Shown: positions 35,373-46,100, numbered from the stretch's first letter. The stretch: 64,000 bases of DNA from an uncultured Chitinophagaceae bacterium (GCA_936908745.1 CAKZFX010000019.1:58249-122248); one strand, 5' to 3'. Notes: generated by a model from the sequence alone, not told the origin. A program made the numbers and translations.

Positions 35373-35539
35373 AGAAGGCTACAGAGGTACACAGAATGAC
35401 AGAGAACCACAGAAAAGCTTTGTGTAAGCTTAGTAGTCTTAGTGGGAAATTTATTTTTATCCCACAAAGTGGCAGAAATATAAACCGCTGAAAATCTCTG
35501 TGAAACTCCTCTCCTCTGTGGCTCTCCGTGGCCAAAAAA
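35373..35539. repeat. CACAGAG-type dispersed repeat block
   Basis: Contains ACAGAGGTACACAGA, CAGAGAACCACAGA, CTCTGTGAAACTC and CCTCTGTGGCTCTCCGTGG, arranged roughly as an inverted pair around 35440. This is the well-known noncoding CACAGAG/CTCTGTG repeat family that generates false ORFs. A related block lies at 47630-47975. Confidence 0.7.
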
Positions 35540-36901
35540 CTAAATCTTTCCCGCCGCTTCCTCACCTGTATTGATCGCACCTTCCATAAAACCCTGCCAG
35601 TCGGCCAAATGTTCACCTGCAAAATGCGTATGCACATGCGACCGCTTTAATATCGGCATCACCCGGAACCATTGCCCTTTTCCGTAAATCGCATAGGCAC
35701 CCATCGAATATTGATCCTTACCCCAATAATAATTAGTTTGCTTTTCAAGCAATGCTTTTACATCACCAAAATGTGGCTCCAGTGTTTGCTGTATCATCGC
35801 TGTTTTCCACTCATCGGATTGATTGGCCACCACCGCCGCTTTTTCACCAATGCTGTAGGAGATCAACACCCCTTTTTGCGAGTTTTGATTTTTTGTAGCA
35901 TGATAAAAATAATGTGGTGACTGATCGGTGATCATATCAAAACTTTCATCCTTCCAGAAACGTTCTGTAAACAGCAATGGATTTTTGTTGATACGTGCAT
36001 ATTGTAATTCATTCAGCGCATTCACCTGGTCAGGTGGCAAACCCGGCTCCCATTTTATTTTCTTTACGGCAAAGGTCGGCGCTGTGCAAATGATCTTATC
36101 GCCGGTAAAAGAGGTGCCGTTGTCACAATATACTTTTACACCGCCTTTTGGATTTTGAACAATACGGTTCACCGCATGTTCCAGCTTAATCTTTTCCTGT
36201 CCAATCTTATCAGCAATACGATACGCCAGTTGACTGTTGCCACCTTCCATTTTCAGGTCCATTTCATTCTTCTCACTGCTTTCTGCATACTCAGCCAGTG
36301 CCGCAAAAGCCGACACACTGCGGATGGTTTCGCCAAAGTCGGTGCTATCCAGCAGTTCCCGTATATCCAGGTCCCTGCCTTCACAACCATTGTTGACCAG
36401 GAAACGCCACCAGTCCATTTTGTCCAGTTTCAATTTATCTGCTTTGGTCAGTTTTTCATAATTGTCAATAATTGACTGGAATTTTTGTTTCCATCCGGGG
36501 CTGTAATCCCATTCGCCGTTTTTATGGTATTGTCCCTGGTAAATAAGGTGTGTATTAAACTGGTTGTTCAGCAGTTTAATACCAAAATCGTTGCAGAGAT
36601 TTTGCAAACGTTCATGCGAATTGCCTACCCATTCCGCACCGAGTTCAATGACCAGCTTTTCTTTTTCATCGATGGTATGCGAAAACACACGTCCGCTGAT
36701 CCGGTTTTGTGCTTCAAGAATTACAAAGTCGATTTTCTTTTTATGCAAATAATGGGCAGCAGCCAGGCCGGCAAAGCCTGCGCCTATGATGATCACTTTT
36801 GGCTTTTTGGGAATGAAAAAGTTACCGAAGGAAGAAGATGCAAGCAACAGGCCTGCACCAGCCATGGAGGTTTCTTTGAGAAACTGCCGGCGAGTACTCA
36901 T
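35540..36901 (-). CDS. Flavin-dependent amine oxidase family protein, Tat-type signal
   Basis: About 453 residues from MSTRRQFLKE. The N-terminus is a twin-arginine-type signal (STRRQFLKE, then a hydrophobic GAGLLLASSSF), so the folded FAD protein should be exported. The FAD-binding Rossmann motif IIIGAGFAGLAAA begins near residue 37, followed by VILEAQNRISGRV (second dinucleotide-contact motif) and, at the C-terminus, FAGEHLADWQGFMEGAINTGEEAA, the standard amine-oxidase FAD pyrophosphate motif. It probably oxidises an amine with release of hydrogen peroxide; substrate unknown. The frame extends to 36985, but the Tat signal fixes the start at 36901. It follows the head-GIN gene, separated by a terminator. 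Confidence 0.88.
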   Translation of the reverse strand: MSTRRQFLKETSMAGAGLLLASSSFGNFFIPKKPKVIIIGAGFAGLAAAHYLHKKKIDFVILEAQNRISGRVFSHTIDEKEKLVIELGAEWVGNSHERLQNLCNDFGIKLLNNQFNTHLIYQGQYHKNGEWDYSPGWKQKFQSIIDNYEKLTKADKLKLDKMDWWRFLVNNGCEGRDLDIRELLDSTDFGETIRSVSAFAALAEYAESSEKNEMDLKMEGGNSQLAYRIADKIGQEKIKLEHAVNRIVQNPKGGVKVYCDNGTSFTGDKIICTAPTFAVKKIKWEPGLPPDQVNALNELQYARINKNPLLFTERFWKDESFDMITDQSPHYFYHATKNQNSQKGVLISYSIGEKAAVVANQSDEWKTAMIQQTLEPHFGDVKALLEKQTNYYWGKDQYSMGAYAIYGKGQWFRVMPILKRSHVHTHFAGEHLADWQGFMEGAINTGEEAAGKI

Positions 36902-36954
36902 AGCAAAAGGTTTTTGGTTGTCCCTAAGTTCTGAATTTTGTTGTAACCGGCAAT

Positions 36955-36977
36955 AAAAAAGCCTCCGAAGAGGCTTT
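36955..36977 (-). terminator. Terminator of the head-GIN lipoprotein gene
   Basis: AAAGCCTC-CGAA-GAGGCTTT with a UUCG-class tetraloop when read on the minus strand (TTCG), then a T run. Confidence 0.9.
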
Positions 36978-36997
36978 ACAATCAATTCAACTGTATT

Positions 36998-37717
36998 TTA
37001 ATTCGCTTTATTCACACTGCTGGCACCGCTGGTGTTTGAATTTACTTCCGCGTTTCCTTTATAATTGATAGATGTTGCACCACTGGCCGATGCTTTTAAT
37101 TTTACGCTGGCAAATACTTCTGCGCCTCCTGCACCACTTACATCCACATCGGCTGTTTCACTCATCAGGTCAAATGCCTTCACATGACTGGCGCCACTTC
37201 CGTCGATTTCAAGGTCTTTGGTTTCTCCTTTGATTGTGATATTACTGGCGCCACTCAACCCTAATTCCGTTTTAGGCGATTTTATATCCAAATCAGCAGA
37301 ACTTGCACCGGACAGTTCCACCTGGATCGCATCATTTGCCTGTATCTTGCCTTCCGAACGATAACTGCTGGCACCGGATGCTTCCAGTTTTCTAAAATCA
37401 GCCGCCGAAACATACACCGTAATGCTTTTTGACGGCTGCAGGCTCACCCTTCTGTCCGGGTGAATGTGCAGTGTATTGCCTTCCACAGAAATTTCCACGT
37501 ATTGCTGAATATTATTGTCCGTCTCCACTTTCATCCCGTAGGCCGCATCCTGGCGGATCACTACGTCGATTGCGCCGCTCACTTCAATGTTGGTAAACCC
37601 TGAACCTGAACGTGTTTGCGTGGTAATATTTCCGTCGCCATACACTTTTTTCTTATTGTCAAAAAAGCAGGAACTAAGGGCGACAACCAGCGTGGAAAAA
37701 AGAATAATCTGTTTCAT
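36998..37717 (-). CDS. Head-GIN / DUF2807 putative adhesin lipoprotein
   Basis: 239 residues. Lipoprotein signal ending ALSSC (Cys17). After it, GSGFTNIEVSGAIDVVIRQD is the hallmark of the head-GIN (DUF2807) domain, which folds as a right-handed beta-helix. Repeating SGASS, SGASN, GSGASH, SGAGG and SGASS turns at about 20-residue spacing mark the coils. Surface or periplasmic; family members are annotated as putative auto-transporter adhesin heads, but function is not proven. Monocistronic with its own terminator. Confidence 0.87.
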   Translation of the reverse strand: MKQIILFSTLVVALSSCFFDNKKKVYGDGNITTQTRSGSGFTNIEVSGAIDVVIRQDAAYGMKVETDNNIQQYVEISVEGNTLHIHPDRRVSLQPSKSITVYVSAADFRKLEASGASSYRSEGKIQANDAIQVELSGASSADLDIKSPKTELGLSGASNITIKGETKDLEIDGSGASHVKAFDLMSETADVDVSGAGGAEVFASVKLKASASGATSINYKGNAEVNSNTSGASSVNKAN

Positions 37718-37809
37718 GTAGCTATTTTTTAGTGTATGTGTGTTTATAGTTAGACGGTTTAACTGTTTTTCGGTTACAATTTTCCGCCTTTCTTTACCTT
37801 CGCAGCACC

Positions 37810-39345
37810 ATGACGGAAAAGATTCTCATCCTCGATTTCGGCTCCCAATATACGCAATTGATAGCCAGGGCAGTAAGAGAAGCGAATGTGTACTGCGAAA
37901 TCATCCCCTACCACAAGACATTTGAGTTTGAACCCGGGTTAAAAGGCATCATCCTTTCAGGCTCGCCTTTCTCGGTAAATGAAGCGGATGCTCCCGATGT
38001 GGACATTCAAAGCTTCATTAAGGAAGTACCGGTGCTGGGTGTGTGCTATGGCGCACAACTGACGGCTAAACGTTTTGGCGGTGTGGTGGCAAAAAGTAAT
38101 AAACGTGAATACGGCCGGGTAACACTTCAACGCAAAAAAGAAGAAACCCTGCTGCAAAATGTTTCGGAAAAAAGCCAGGTATGGATGAGCCACAGCGATT
38201 CGATCAAAGAATTGCCGGAAGGTTTTGAATTACTGGCCGACACTGAAAGCATTCCGGTAGCCGCTTTTAAAAAGAACGGAACAGATACCAAACCTTTATA
38301 CGGCTTACAATTTCACCCGGAAGTATATCACTCTGTCGAAGGAAAAAAGATCCTCTGGAACTTCCTTGTGAATGTTTGCGGCTGTGCGCAGGACTGGACA
38401 CCGGCGCATTTTATCACTGACACGGTGGAAGCGTTAAAAAAACAAATCGGCGATCGCAAAGTGATCATGGCATTGAGCGGTGGTGTTGACTCTACCGTAG
38501 CGGCTACATTGATCCATAAAGCCATTGGCGATCGTTTGTCCGGCATATTTGTAGACAACGGTGTGTTAAGAAAAGATGAATTTGAAAACGTACTCGCCAC
38601 TTACGCCAAGCTCGGTTTAAATGTAAAAGGCATTGACGCTAAACAGCGTTTTTATAACGATCTCGCAGGAAAAACCGATCCTGAAGCCAAACGCAAAGTG
38701 ATCGGCAGCCTGTTTATCGATGTTTTCCAGGAAGAAGCGAAGAAAGTGGAGGGCGTCGGTTTATTAGGTCAGGGAACTATTTACCCTGACGTAATTGAAA
38801 GCGTTTCGGTGCATGGCCCTTCGGTTACGATCAAATCGCACCACAACGTGGGTGGTTTGCCCGAACACCTGCATTTGGAACTGGTGGAGCCGCTGCGCTA
38901 CCTGTTCAAAGACGAGGTTCGCAAGGTGGGCAGAGAGTTGGGCATACCAGCAGACATGATCGACAGGCACCCTTTCCCGGGCCCGGGACTGGCCATCCGC
39001 ATTTTAGGAGAAATTACTGAGGAGAAGGTACGGTTATTGCAGGAAGCGGATCACTTATATGTTAAAGGACTGAAGGATAATAATCTTTATGCAACTGTTT
39101 GGCAAGCCGGCGCTATCTTGTTACCAGTAAAAAGCGTGGGTGTGATGGGCGATGAAAGAACCTATGAATATACATTGGCATTAAGAGCGGTGACAAGTGT
39201 GGATGGTATGACGGCAGACTGGGCACACCTTCCTTACGAGTTCCTTGCAAACATCTCGAACGAGATCATTAACAATGTGCGGGGGATCAACCGGGTGGTA
39301 TATGATATCAGCAGTAAGCCACCTGCGACGATCGAGTGGGAATAG
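37810..39345 (+). CDS. guaA: GMP synthase (glutamine-hydrolysing)
   Basis: 511 residues converting XMP to GMP. The class I glutamine amidotransferase domain (residues 1-190) has the nucleophile in LGVCYGAQ (Cys79) and catalytic LQFHPEV His and Glu (about residues 167-169). The ATP-pyrophosphatase P-loop ALSGGVDST lies near residue 220. The C-terminal dimerisation domain ends in KPPATIEWE, the near-invariant GuaA terminus. Cytoplasmic. A TACCTTCG box seven bases before the ATG is a weak promoter candidate. It is followed after nine bases by a binding-protein gene. Confidence 0.97.
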   Translation: MTEKILILDFGSQYTQLIARAVREANVYCEIIPYHKTFEFEPGLKGIILSGSPFSVNEADAPDVDIQSFIKEVPVLGVCYGAQLTAKRFGGVVAKSNKREYGRVTLQRKKEETLLQNVSEKSQVWMSHSDSIKELPEGFELLADTESIPVAAFKKNGTDTKPLYGLQFHPEVYHSVEGKKILWNFLVNVCGCAQDWTPAHFITDTVEALKKQIGDRKVIMALSGGVDSTVAATLIHKAIGDRLSGIFVDNGVLRKDEFENVLATYAKLGLNVKGIDAKQRFYNDLAGKTDPEAKRKVIGSLFIDVFQEEAKKVEGVGLLGQGTIYPDVIESVSVHGPSVTIKSHHNVGGLPEHLHLELVEPLRYLFKDEVRKVGRELGIPADMIDRHPFPGPGLAIRILGEITEEKVRLLQEADHLYVKGLKDNNLYATVWQAGAILLPVKSVGVMGDERTYEYTLALRAVTSVDGMTADWAHLPYEFLANISNEIINNVRGINRVVYDISSKPPATIEWE

Positions 39346-39369
39346 ACCACGATTTTGAATAAACGGAAT

Positions 39370-40554
39370 ATGAAGAAAACCTTTTACTTATCCATTGTAA
39401 TTCTTGTGATGTGCCTGTTGGGCACATCAGCCGCTTTTGCCCAAAAAGATACCAAACACAAGATCGCTGTGTTTGCGCCCCTTTACCTGGACTCTGCGTT
39501 TGATGCATCGGCTACCTACCGTTATGCAAAAAATGAGTTTCCTGAATTTATCAATCCCGGTCTTGAATTTTACGAAGGCGTTCAATTAGCCCTTGACTCC
39601 ATGGCAAAAGAAGGGCTGGAAATGGACGTATACGTGTATGATACCCGTTCGGCTTCTGAGTCCATCACTGAACAATTGGCAAAACCAGAGTTAAATGACG
39701 TTGACCTGATCATTGCCCATTGCACCGTTCCCGAAGCAAGAAATTTTGCCGATGCTGCGCTGCAAAAGAAAATACCGTTTGTGAATGTCAACCTGCCCAA
39801 TGATGCAGGCATCCGCAACAACCCTTCTTTTGTAATGCTCAACTCCACGTTGAAAACACAGTGTGAAGGCATTTATAAATACATTCAACGTTACTATGCT
39901 GCGAGCCCGGTCATTGTGTTCCGTAAAAAAGGACAACTGGAAGATATGATCCGCAGTATTTTTGATGACTATGGGAAAAACAATACAACAGGCACGCCGT
40001 TGAAACTAAAATACGTTGATCTCCCGGATAGCTTTACTGTAAACCAGTTGAAAGCGCATCTGGACAGCAATAAACTATCGCTGTGCGTAGCAGGAAGTCT
40101 CAACGAGGCTTTTGGAAAACGACTGACACTGCAACTGGCGTCTATCAACAAACAATATCCTGTTACCGTGATGGGCATGCCTACATGGGACGGGACCTTT
40201 GACTTCAGCAAATCCGAATTCAAAGACTTAGAGATCATTTACTGCACACCTTTTTACAATACACGCACCGATAAAGTAAGCACCAGCATTGTCAACTACT
40301 TCAATACAAAAATGTTTGCCCGCCCCAGCGATATGGTGATGCGTGGCTACGAAGTGGCATGGCGTTTTGCCAAATTGCTGGATAAATATCCTGCCGACTT
40401 TTCGTCGAATATCACCCGCCGGGAATTCAACCTTTTCCGTGAGTTTGATATACAGCCGGTCATCAATCCGCAAACCACTACGCTGGATTATTTTGAAAAC
40501 AAAAAGTTGTATTTCCTGAAATGGCTGAATGGTGTGGTAAAAGTTTCCAACTAA
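39370..40554 (+). CDS. Exported type 1 periplasmic-binding-like protein
   Basis: About 394 residues from MKKTFYLSIV; the signal peptide ends SAAFAQ. The sequence has the two-lobe type 1 periplasmic binding pattern: KIAVFAPLYLDSAF (first strand and ligand loop), NPGLEFYEGVQLALDSMAKEG, then alternating strands and helices such as DLIIAHCTVPEARNFADAAL and VTVMGMPTWDG. It resembles branched-chain amino-acid receptor (LivJ/ANF) relatives. No ABC permease or ATPase lies nearby, so a transport role is unsupported; some Bacteroidota homologues carry LysM domains, absent here. An upstream ATG at 39355 adds five residues. Probably co-transcribed with guaA. Confidence 0.72.
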   Translation: MKKTFYLSIVILVMCLLGTSAAFAQKDTKHKIAVFAPLYLDSAFDASATYRYAKNEFPEFINPGLEFYEGVQLALDSMAKEGLEMDVYVYDTRSASESITEQLAKPELNDVDLIIAHCTVPEARNFADAALQKKIPFVNVNLPNDAGIRNNPSFVMLNSTLKTQCEGIYKYIQRYYAASPVIVFRKKGQLEDMIRSIFDDYGKNNTTGTPLKLKYVDLPDSFTVNQLKAHLDSNKLSLCVAGSLNEAFGKRLTLQLASINKQYPVTVMGMPTWDGTFDFSKSEFKDLEIIYCTPFYNTRTDKVSTSIVNYFNTKMFARPSDMVMRGYEVAWRFAKLLDKYPADFSSNITRREFNLFREFDIQPVINPQTTTLDYFENKKLYFLKWLNGVVKVSN

Positions 40555-40579
40555 GCCTCCGCTATTCGTAAATTGTGGT

Positions 40580-43102
40580 ATGCTGCAACAGAGTTTTGGG
40601 TATAGCGTTGTAAAAGAATGGTTAGCTGCAAAAGATTTCTCTCCTTTTGGTTTCCAGGAGCAGGCATGGCAACACATTATCAATAATGAAAGCGGTCTTG
40701 TCAATGCACCCACGGGTTGTGGTAAAACGTATTCTGTGTTTTTAGGATCGGTTATACAATTCATCAACCAGCACCCGAAAGATTACCAAACAAAAAAGAA
40801 CAATGGGTTGCAATTGCTATGGATCACTCCGCTGCGGGCATTGGCTACGGATATTGGCCGTGCCATGCAGGAAGTGGTGAGCGGCTTAGGCATGCAATGG
40901 AAAATCGGCATCCGCAATGGCGACACCGATGTAAATGAACGGGCAAGGCAAAAAAGACAAATGCCCGAAGTGCTGATCATCACACCCGAAAGCCTGCATT
41001 TGTTGCTGGCGCAAATGGATTATCCCGCTGTATTTGCTTCGCTGAAAATAATTGCGGTGGACGAATGGCACGAGTTGTTAGGAAGTAAGCGTGGGGTGCA
41101 GACAGAACTGGCTATTTCGAGAATCGTTGCCTTACGCAACTCAAATAAGCAATATCCAATAGACAATAGGCAAATTACAGGCAATGAGAATCCATTGCCC
41201 ATTGACCATTGCCCATTGTCCATCTGGGGTATCTCCGCCACCATCGGCAACCTCGACGAAGCGCAGGAGGTATTATTAAGTTCCTTGCAGCAAAAAGGCG
41301 TGATCGTCCGGGCTAATATTCAGAAAAAGATCAGCGTTGAATCTGTGATACCGGATGAGATTGAAAAATATCCCTGGGCGGGTCATTTAGGAATTAAGCT
41401 GGTAGACAAAGTAATCCCGATCATCAACAGCAGCCGCACCACACTCATCTTTATCAATACAAGAGGCATGAGTGAACTATGGTATCAATCCTTACTGACG
41501 GCTGCACCAGAATTAGCCGGCGCTATTGCATTGCATCATGGATCAGTGGATATGGAATTGCGGGCCTGGGTGGAAGAAAACTTACATACAGGCAAATTAA
41601 AAGCGGTGGTCTGCACAGCTTCGCTGGATTTAGGCGTTGACTTCCGGCCTGTGGAAACAGTCATACAAGTGGGATCACCGAAAGGTGTGGCACGTTTTTT
41701 ACAAAGAGCCGGAAGAAGCGGGCACAGCCCCGACGCTGTCAGCAAGATTTATTTTTTACCAACGCATTCATTGGAATTAGTAGAAGCAGCGGCTTTAAAA
41801 GAGGCCATTGATGAACAACTCATCGAAAGCCGTGTGCCGATGATGCTTTGTTTTGATGTATTGATCCAGTACTGTTGCACATTGGCGATTTCAGAAGGTT
41901 TTACCGCCGAACAATTATTTGAAGAAGTAAAAAGCACCTGGTGCTTCCGGGAAATAACAAAGGATGAATTTCTGAATATCCTTCACCATATCACAGAAGG
42001 CGGTACGGCTTTGCAGCAATATGATGAATATAAAAAAGTAGAGATCATTGATGGCGTTTATAAAATAAACAGCCGCAAGATTGCCATGCGTCACCGCCTG
42101 CATATCGGCACCATTGTAAGCGATGCCATGTTGAAAGTAAAATTTTTGAGTGGCGGCTATGTCGGTGTTATTGAAGAGTATTTTATTTCCCGCATGGAAC
42201 CGGGCGATGTATTTACACTCGCCGGCCGCAATCTTGAATTGGTGATGATCAAGGATATGACGGTGATCGTTAAAAAATCAACCGCTAAAAAATCAAAAGT
42301 ACCAAGCTGGAACGGCGGACGCATGCCATTAAGCGCCAACCTTGGAAAAAAATTACGGCAGACTTTTAATGCTGCTATGAGCAAAGGTGCTAAAGAACCT
42401 GAGCTCAGGGTATTGCAGCCTTTATTTGACTTGCAGGAACATTTATCACATGTACCCAAAGCCAATGAGCTATTGATAGAACAGATCGCCACCAAAGACG
42501 GTTATCATTTATTTGTTTATCCCTTTGAAGGACGCTTAGTACACGAAGCAATGGCGGCTATCCTTGCGTATCGTATCAGCCGCATTCGCCCGATCACCTT
42601 CTCCTTTGCCATGAATGATTATGGTTTTGAGTTATTGAGCGATCAGCCCATTCCCGTGGATGATACCAATGTATATGAACTCTTTTCCACCGAACATTTA
42701 TTTGAAGACATACAGCGAAGTGTAAACTCCACAGAAATGGCCAAGCGAAAATTCAGGGATATCGCTGTGATCGGTGGGCTTATTTTCCAGGGTTTTCCCG
42801 GCGAACATAAGAAGGCAAGACATTTGCAATCATCGGCTTCCTTATTATTCAAGGTGTTTGCAGAATATGATCCTAACAATTTACTGTTACGACAGGCTTA
42901 CCAGGAAGTATTTGACCAGCAAATGGAAGAAGTGCGTTTGCGGGATATGCTGGCACGTATTCAGGATTCAAAAATTGTATTGACCTTCCCGGAAAAGCTA
43001 ACGCCGTTCTGCTTCCCGATTAAAGTAGATAGTATGCGGGAAGATCTTTCGTCTGAAAAGCTGGAAGATCGTGTGCGGAGAATGCAGGAACAATTAGCCT
43101 GA
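40580..43102 (+). CDS. Ligase-associated DNA damage response DEXH helicase (Lhr-like)
   Basis: 840 residues. RecA domain 1: Walker A APTGCGKT (about residues 43-50), motif Ia TPLRALA, ITPESLHLLL and motif II VDEWHEL (about residues 159-165). Motif III is SATIG (about residue 218). Domain 2: TLIFINTRGMSE, TASLDLGVDFRPV and QRAGRSGH (motif VI). A winged-helix and Lhr-specific C-terminal part follows (about 430-840). This family works with an ATP-dependent DNA ligase, an exonuclease and the PdeM phosphoesterase; PdeM lies 3.9 kb downstream, while the ligase and exonuclease are not in the window. Residues about 187-214 are unusual: a short repeat element is inserted in frame just before motif III. 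Confidence 0.9.
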   Translation: MLQQSFGYSVVKEWLAAKDFSPFGFQEQAWQHIINNESGLVNAPTGCGKTYSVFLGSVIQFINQHPKDYQTKKNNGLQLLWITPLRALATDIGRAMQEVVSGLGMQWKIGIRNGDTDVNERARQKRQMPEVLIITPESLHLLLAQMDYPAVFASLKIIAVDEWHELLGSKRGVQTELAISRIVALRNSNKQYPIDNRQITGNENPLPIDHCPLSIWGISATIGNLDEAQEVLLSSLQQKGVIVRANIQKKISVESVIPDEIEKYPWAGHLGIKLVDKVIPIINSSRTTLIFINTRGMSELWYQSLLTAAPELAGAIALHHGSVDMELRAWVEENLHTGKLKAVVCTASLDLGVDFRPVETVIQVGSPKGVARFLQRAGRSGHSPDAVSKIYFLPTHSLELVEAAALKEAIDEQLIESRVPMMLCFDVLIQYCCTLAISEGFTAEQLFEEVKSTWCFREITKDEFLNILHHITEGGTALQQYDEYKKVEIIDGVYKINSRKIAMRHRLHIGTIVSDAMLKVKFLSGGYVGVIEEYFISRMEPGDVFTLAGRNLELVMIKDMTVIVKKSTAKKSKVPSWNGGRMPLSANLGKKLRQTFNAAMSKGAKEPELRVLQPLFDLQEHLSHVPKANELLIEQIATKDGYHLFVYPFEGRLVHEAMAAILAYRISRIRPITFSFAMNDYGFELLSDQPIPVDDTNVYELFSTEHLFEDIQRSVNSTEMAKRKFRDIAVIGGLIFQGFPGEHKKARHLQSSASLLFKVFAEYDPNNLLLRQAYQEVFDQQMEEVRLRDMLARIQDSKIVLTFPEKLTPFCFPIKVDSMREDLSSEKLEDRVRRMQEQLA
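41146..41223. repeat. Heptamer repeat inserted in frame in the helicase gene
   Basis: Four tandem heptamers CATTGCC, CATTGAC, CATTGCC, CATTGTC (41193-41220) plus CAT. The left part (about 41158-41172) is an imperfect inverted copy (ATAGACAATAGGCAA against TTGCCCATTGTCCAT, about 13 of 15). Translated as NKQYPIDNRQITG...LPIDHCPLSI, a low-complexity loop before helicase motif III. Confidence 0.7.
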
Positions 43103-43128
43103 GCAGGTGTAACTGAAATCACACCTGC
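43103..43128. terminator. Hairpin between convergent helicase and DUF3857 genes
   Basis: Perfect eight-base-pair stem GCAGGTGT/ACACCTGC with a ten-base loop in the 38-base gap between convergent stops. No T run follows, so it may act as a transcript-end stabiliser rather than a classical terminator. Confidence 0.4.
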
Positions 43129-43140
43129 CCGGCCGCTTGC

Positions 43141-46100
43141 TTATTTAATAGCGTACTGTTTGGAATCAGCCACGCCCAGTTTCAGAATAAAATCTTTGAA
43201 GGCCGCGTATTCAGAAGGATCAATCTGGTCTTTCAGGTACTTCACTTCTCGTGTTGCGATGATCTTATCAGGTTTCACCTGGAAAGTAAGACTATAGCTC
43301 AACGCTGAACAGGCAAAGCTGGCGTTCACTGGCGGCTCGGCCATTTTCTTACCGGCTGGCAAGGTGATCGTCATCACTTCCTTATCATAAGGCGTTGCAG
43401 AAAATTGCCAGAAGCTGAAAGGGAATGTTCTTTTTTCCAATGAAATAAAGTCAAGGGATTTGTAAGTATCTGACCATGGAAGACGGAACACCTGCATACC
43501 TAACAATTCGCTGGTAAAGTTTTCTACCGTGAAACTGTTGAAGAATGTTAATGTGTCTGAAAGATCTTCAAGGTTTGTTATCGAAAGGTCTTTCAGTGTC
43601 ACTTTTTTATTGAACTCACTTGCCAATGATTCAGACAGATCTTTACGATTGTCTTCATCTCCTTTATCCTTATAGCCCTCACGTATTACTGAAGTTTCGG
43701 CACCTGATCTTTTAGAACGTCTTTCCATGAAAACATTACTGTTGGTAAATGTCAGGTTGGTGGTTCTGTCAATCGTATTCAATGGTCGGTTAGGCGTTCC
43801 GAGTTTCACAAGCGACGCACCCGTTGCTGTTTCGCTTTCTTTTGGAATAAACAACCCGTTTGCATTCAGCAATGTATAACCCATTGAGCCGAATGGAAGA
43901 TTTTTATCAGTCAGTTCAACCAGGTATTTGCTGTTGCCCACTTTCAATTGCGCGATACAATGGTTAAATCCAATCGTAGGCAGATCAAGATTACTATCAC
44001 CATTATCTCTTGTGTCAACCAATACAAGACTTGCATCCAAACCTGCTTCCTGGCACATGGCCACAAACAAAGTAGAAAGGTCTTTACAATCACCCAGTCT
44101 TGTTTGCAGTGTGCGGGAGGCACGTTGGGGCGTAAGCGCACTATGCAGGAAAGGAATATTACTATAACTAAAATTCTCTTCGATATAATTGTAGAACAAC
44201 CGTGCTTTCTCCAATGCAGGCAGGTTTTCTTTACCTGACAACAATTCTTTTACCTTCTCTTTTACTTCAAAATCACTTTTCGCTTTTACGCTGCTTAAAT
44301 CCCTGTACCAGTTGGCAACATAATTCCAGTCAGGAATACTTGTCACCACTACTCTTTCCACGATATCTGTATAAGCAGGCATATAAGGTTCAGATTTGAT
44401 AGAACCTAACTCTTTGCGTTCCCATGTATACATTTTATATGTATCATCCAGGTCTGTTTCAACCGGCTTCAGATCGGTATTATACATTTTATAAGAGAAC
44501 TTCTTGTTCTTGGGAACGATCAGGCTGTAACGGCCTTCTTTTACAGGCAAGCCGCCATTGAAAGAAAACTCTTCCCAGAAATGTTCCGCCAGTTTGCCAT
44601 AATAAACAACTTCTTTGCGGTATAAAACGTGCAACACATCTCCTACTTCAAGTGAAGAGAAAACAACTTCGTTGTCATTGGTTTCTGCCTGTACCTTGGT
44701 GCCGTCTTTTTTCAGCAATTCCGCTTTCTCAATAATCAATTTCTCTGTATAATAATTATACGGCAACGAAACTTCTTTCCAGCGATCAATGCCTGCGTTG
44801 TTCATTACTTTGATCAGCAGTTGGTATTGTTCTTCGGATGCACCATTTTCGGGATATACGATCTGGCGCATGTCTTCCAATAAGTACACACTGTTATCGT
44901 TTGGATAATCAGCAGCCTTTGGCGCAGCTTTTACAATTTTATCAATGTCATTTTTGGCAAAATATTCAAACAGGTCTTTGCGTCCTTCCAGTTGACGTAT
45001 CTTTTTACGGGCTTCAAAGTTGCCGGGATTGTACGTAATGGCTGTTTGCATTTCGGTCATCGCCTGTGATTTCTTTCCCTGCGCTTCCAGCAATCTGCCT
45101 TTTTTATAATGATAGTTACCGATATAAGGCGCTTTTTCAAGTGCCTTGTCCATCCATTCGATAGCCGTGCCATAATCCTGCATACTGAAATACTGGTCAG
45201 AGATCACCGAATATTTATTAGTGGCAAATGGGAACGTCTCCATGTATTTTTTATACATTTTGAATGCCTCGTCTTTCTTCCCGTTTTCCATATAGTTGGT
45301 GATAAGAAGATTGGAGATGTCCTCGCTGTAATAATTATCGAGATAGGACTTAAGAATCGAAGCCGATTTTTTAGCGTCTTTTGTAGTATTAAAAGTGATC
45401 AGGTATTGCATCTGCGCAAAACCCGCATCTTCAGGATAGGTACGATAGGCCACTTCCAGCAATTTCAGCAATGTTTCATACTCTTTGCGGATAGCATGTA
45501 TTTTAATCCGGCTGTTAATGATCGCCTTGCTGTCGCCATATAAATTCTCCCTGCGATTGAGCAACTGCGTCGCTTCTGTATAGTCTTCTTTTTCCATCGC
45601 ATCGTTGTATCGCAGCAGCAATGCATAAAAACTTTCGGGGTCGTTTGATTTGATGGATTCAAATTCCCTTGTCAAATCAGTATTGTTATTATCCCTGCTA
45701 TACGACTCAATTACTTTTTCAGCCACCAAAGTGCTCACCGGCCATTTTTCTTTCAGTTTGCTTGCAATCTTTCTTGCTTCATACTTTTTGTCGTTCTGGT
45801 TATACACGCTGATCAGCATCATCATGTCAATGAAATTGTCAGGATTTTGCGCCAGTCTTTTTTCAAAAAAGCTTTCAGGGTAGAAAGGCAGTTTTTTTAC
45901 TTCATAGCCACTTTCTTTTTCATACGCTACATAATCGGCCTGCGAGGTAAGGTTTGTGATCAGCTTATCATTCATATCCGTAAATCGCACCATGAAATTG
46001 CTGTTGTCAATTTCGGCAGAACCCAGTTGCACCAAAATGCGGTTGTAACCAGCTTTTAATTTAGCAGTGAAACTGTAAACGTCAAAGTTGGTATTTCTTT

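Noticed and set aside
35347..35637. Minus-strand ORF of 96 codons overlapping pbpC and the amine oxidase ends.
   Set aside because: Spans dispersed repeat and the 3' ends of both real genes; composition typical of spurious repeat translation.
37795..37802. TACCTTCG as the guaA promoter.
   Set aside because: One mismatch to TAnnTTTG and no -33 element at the right spacing; left only as a remark under guaA.
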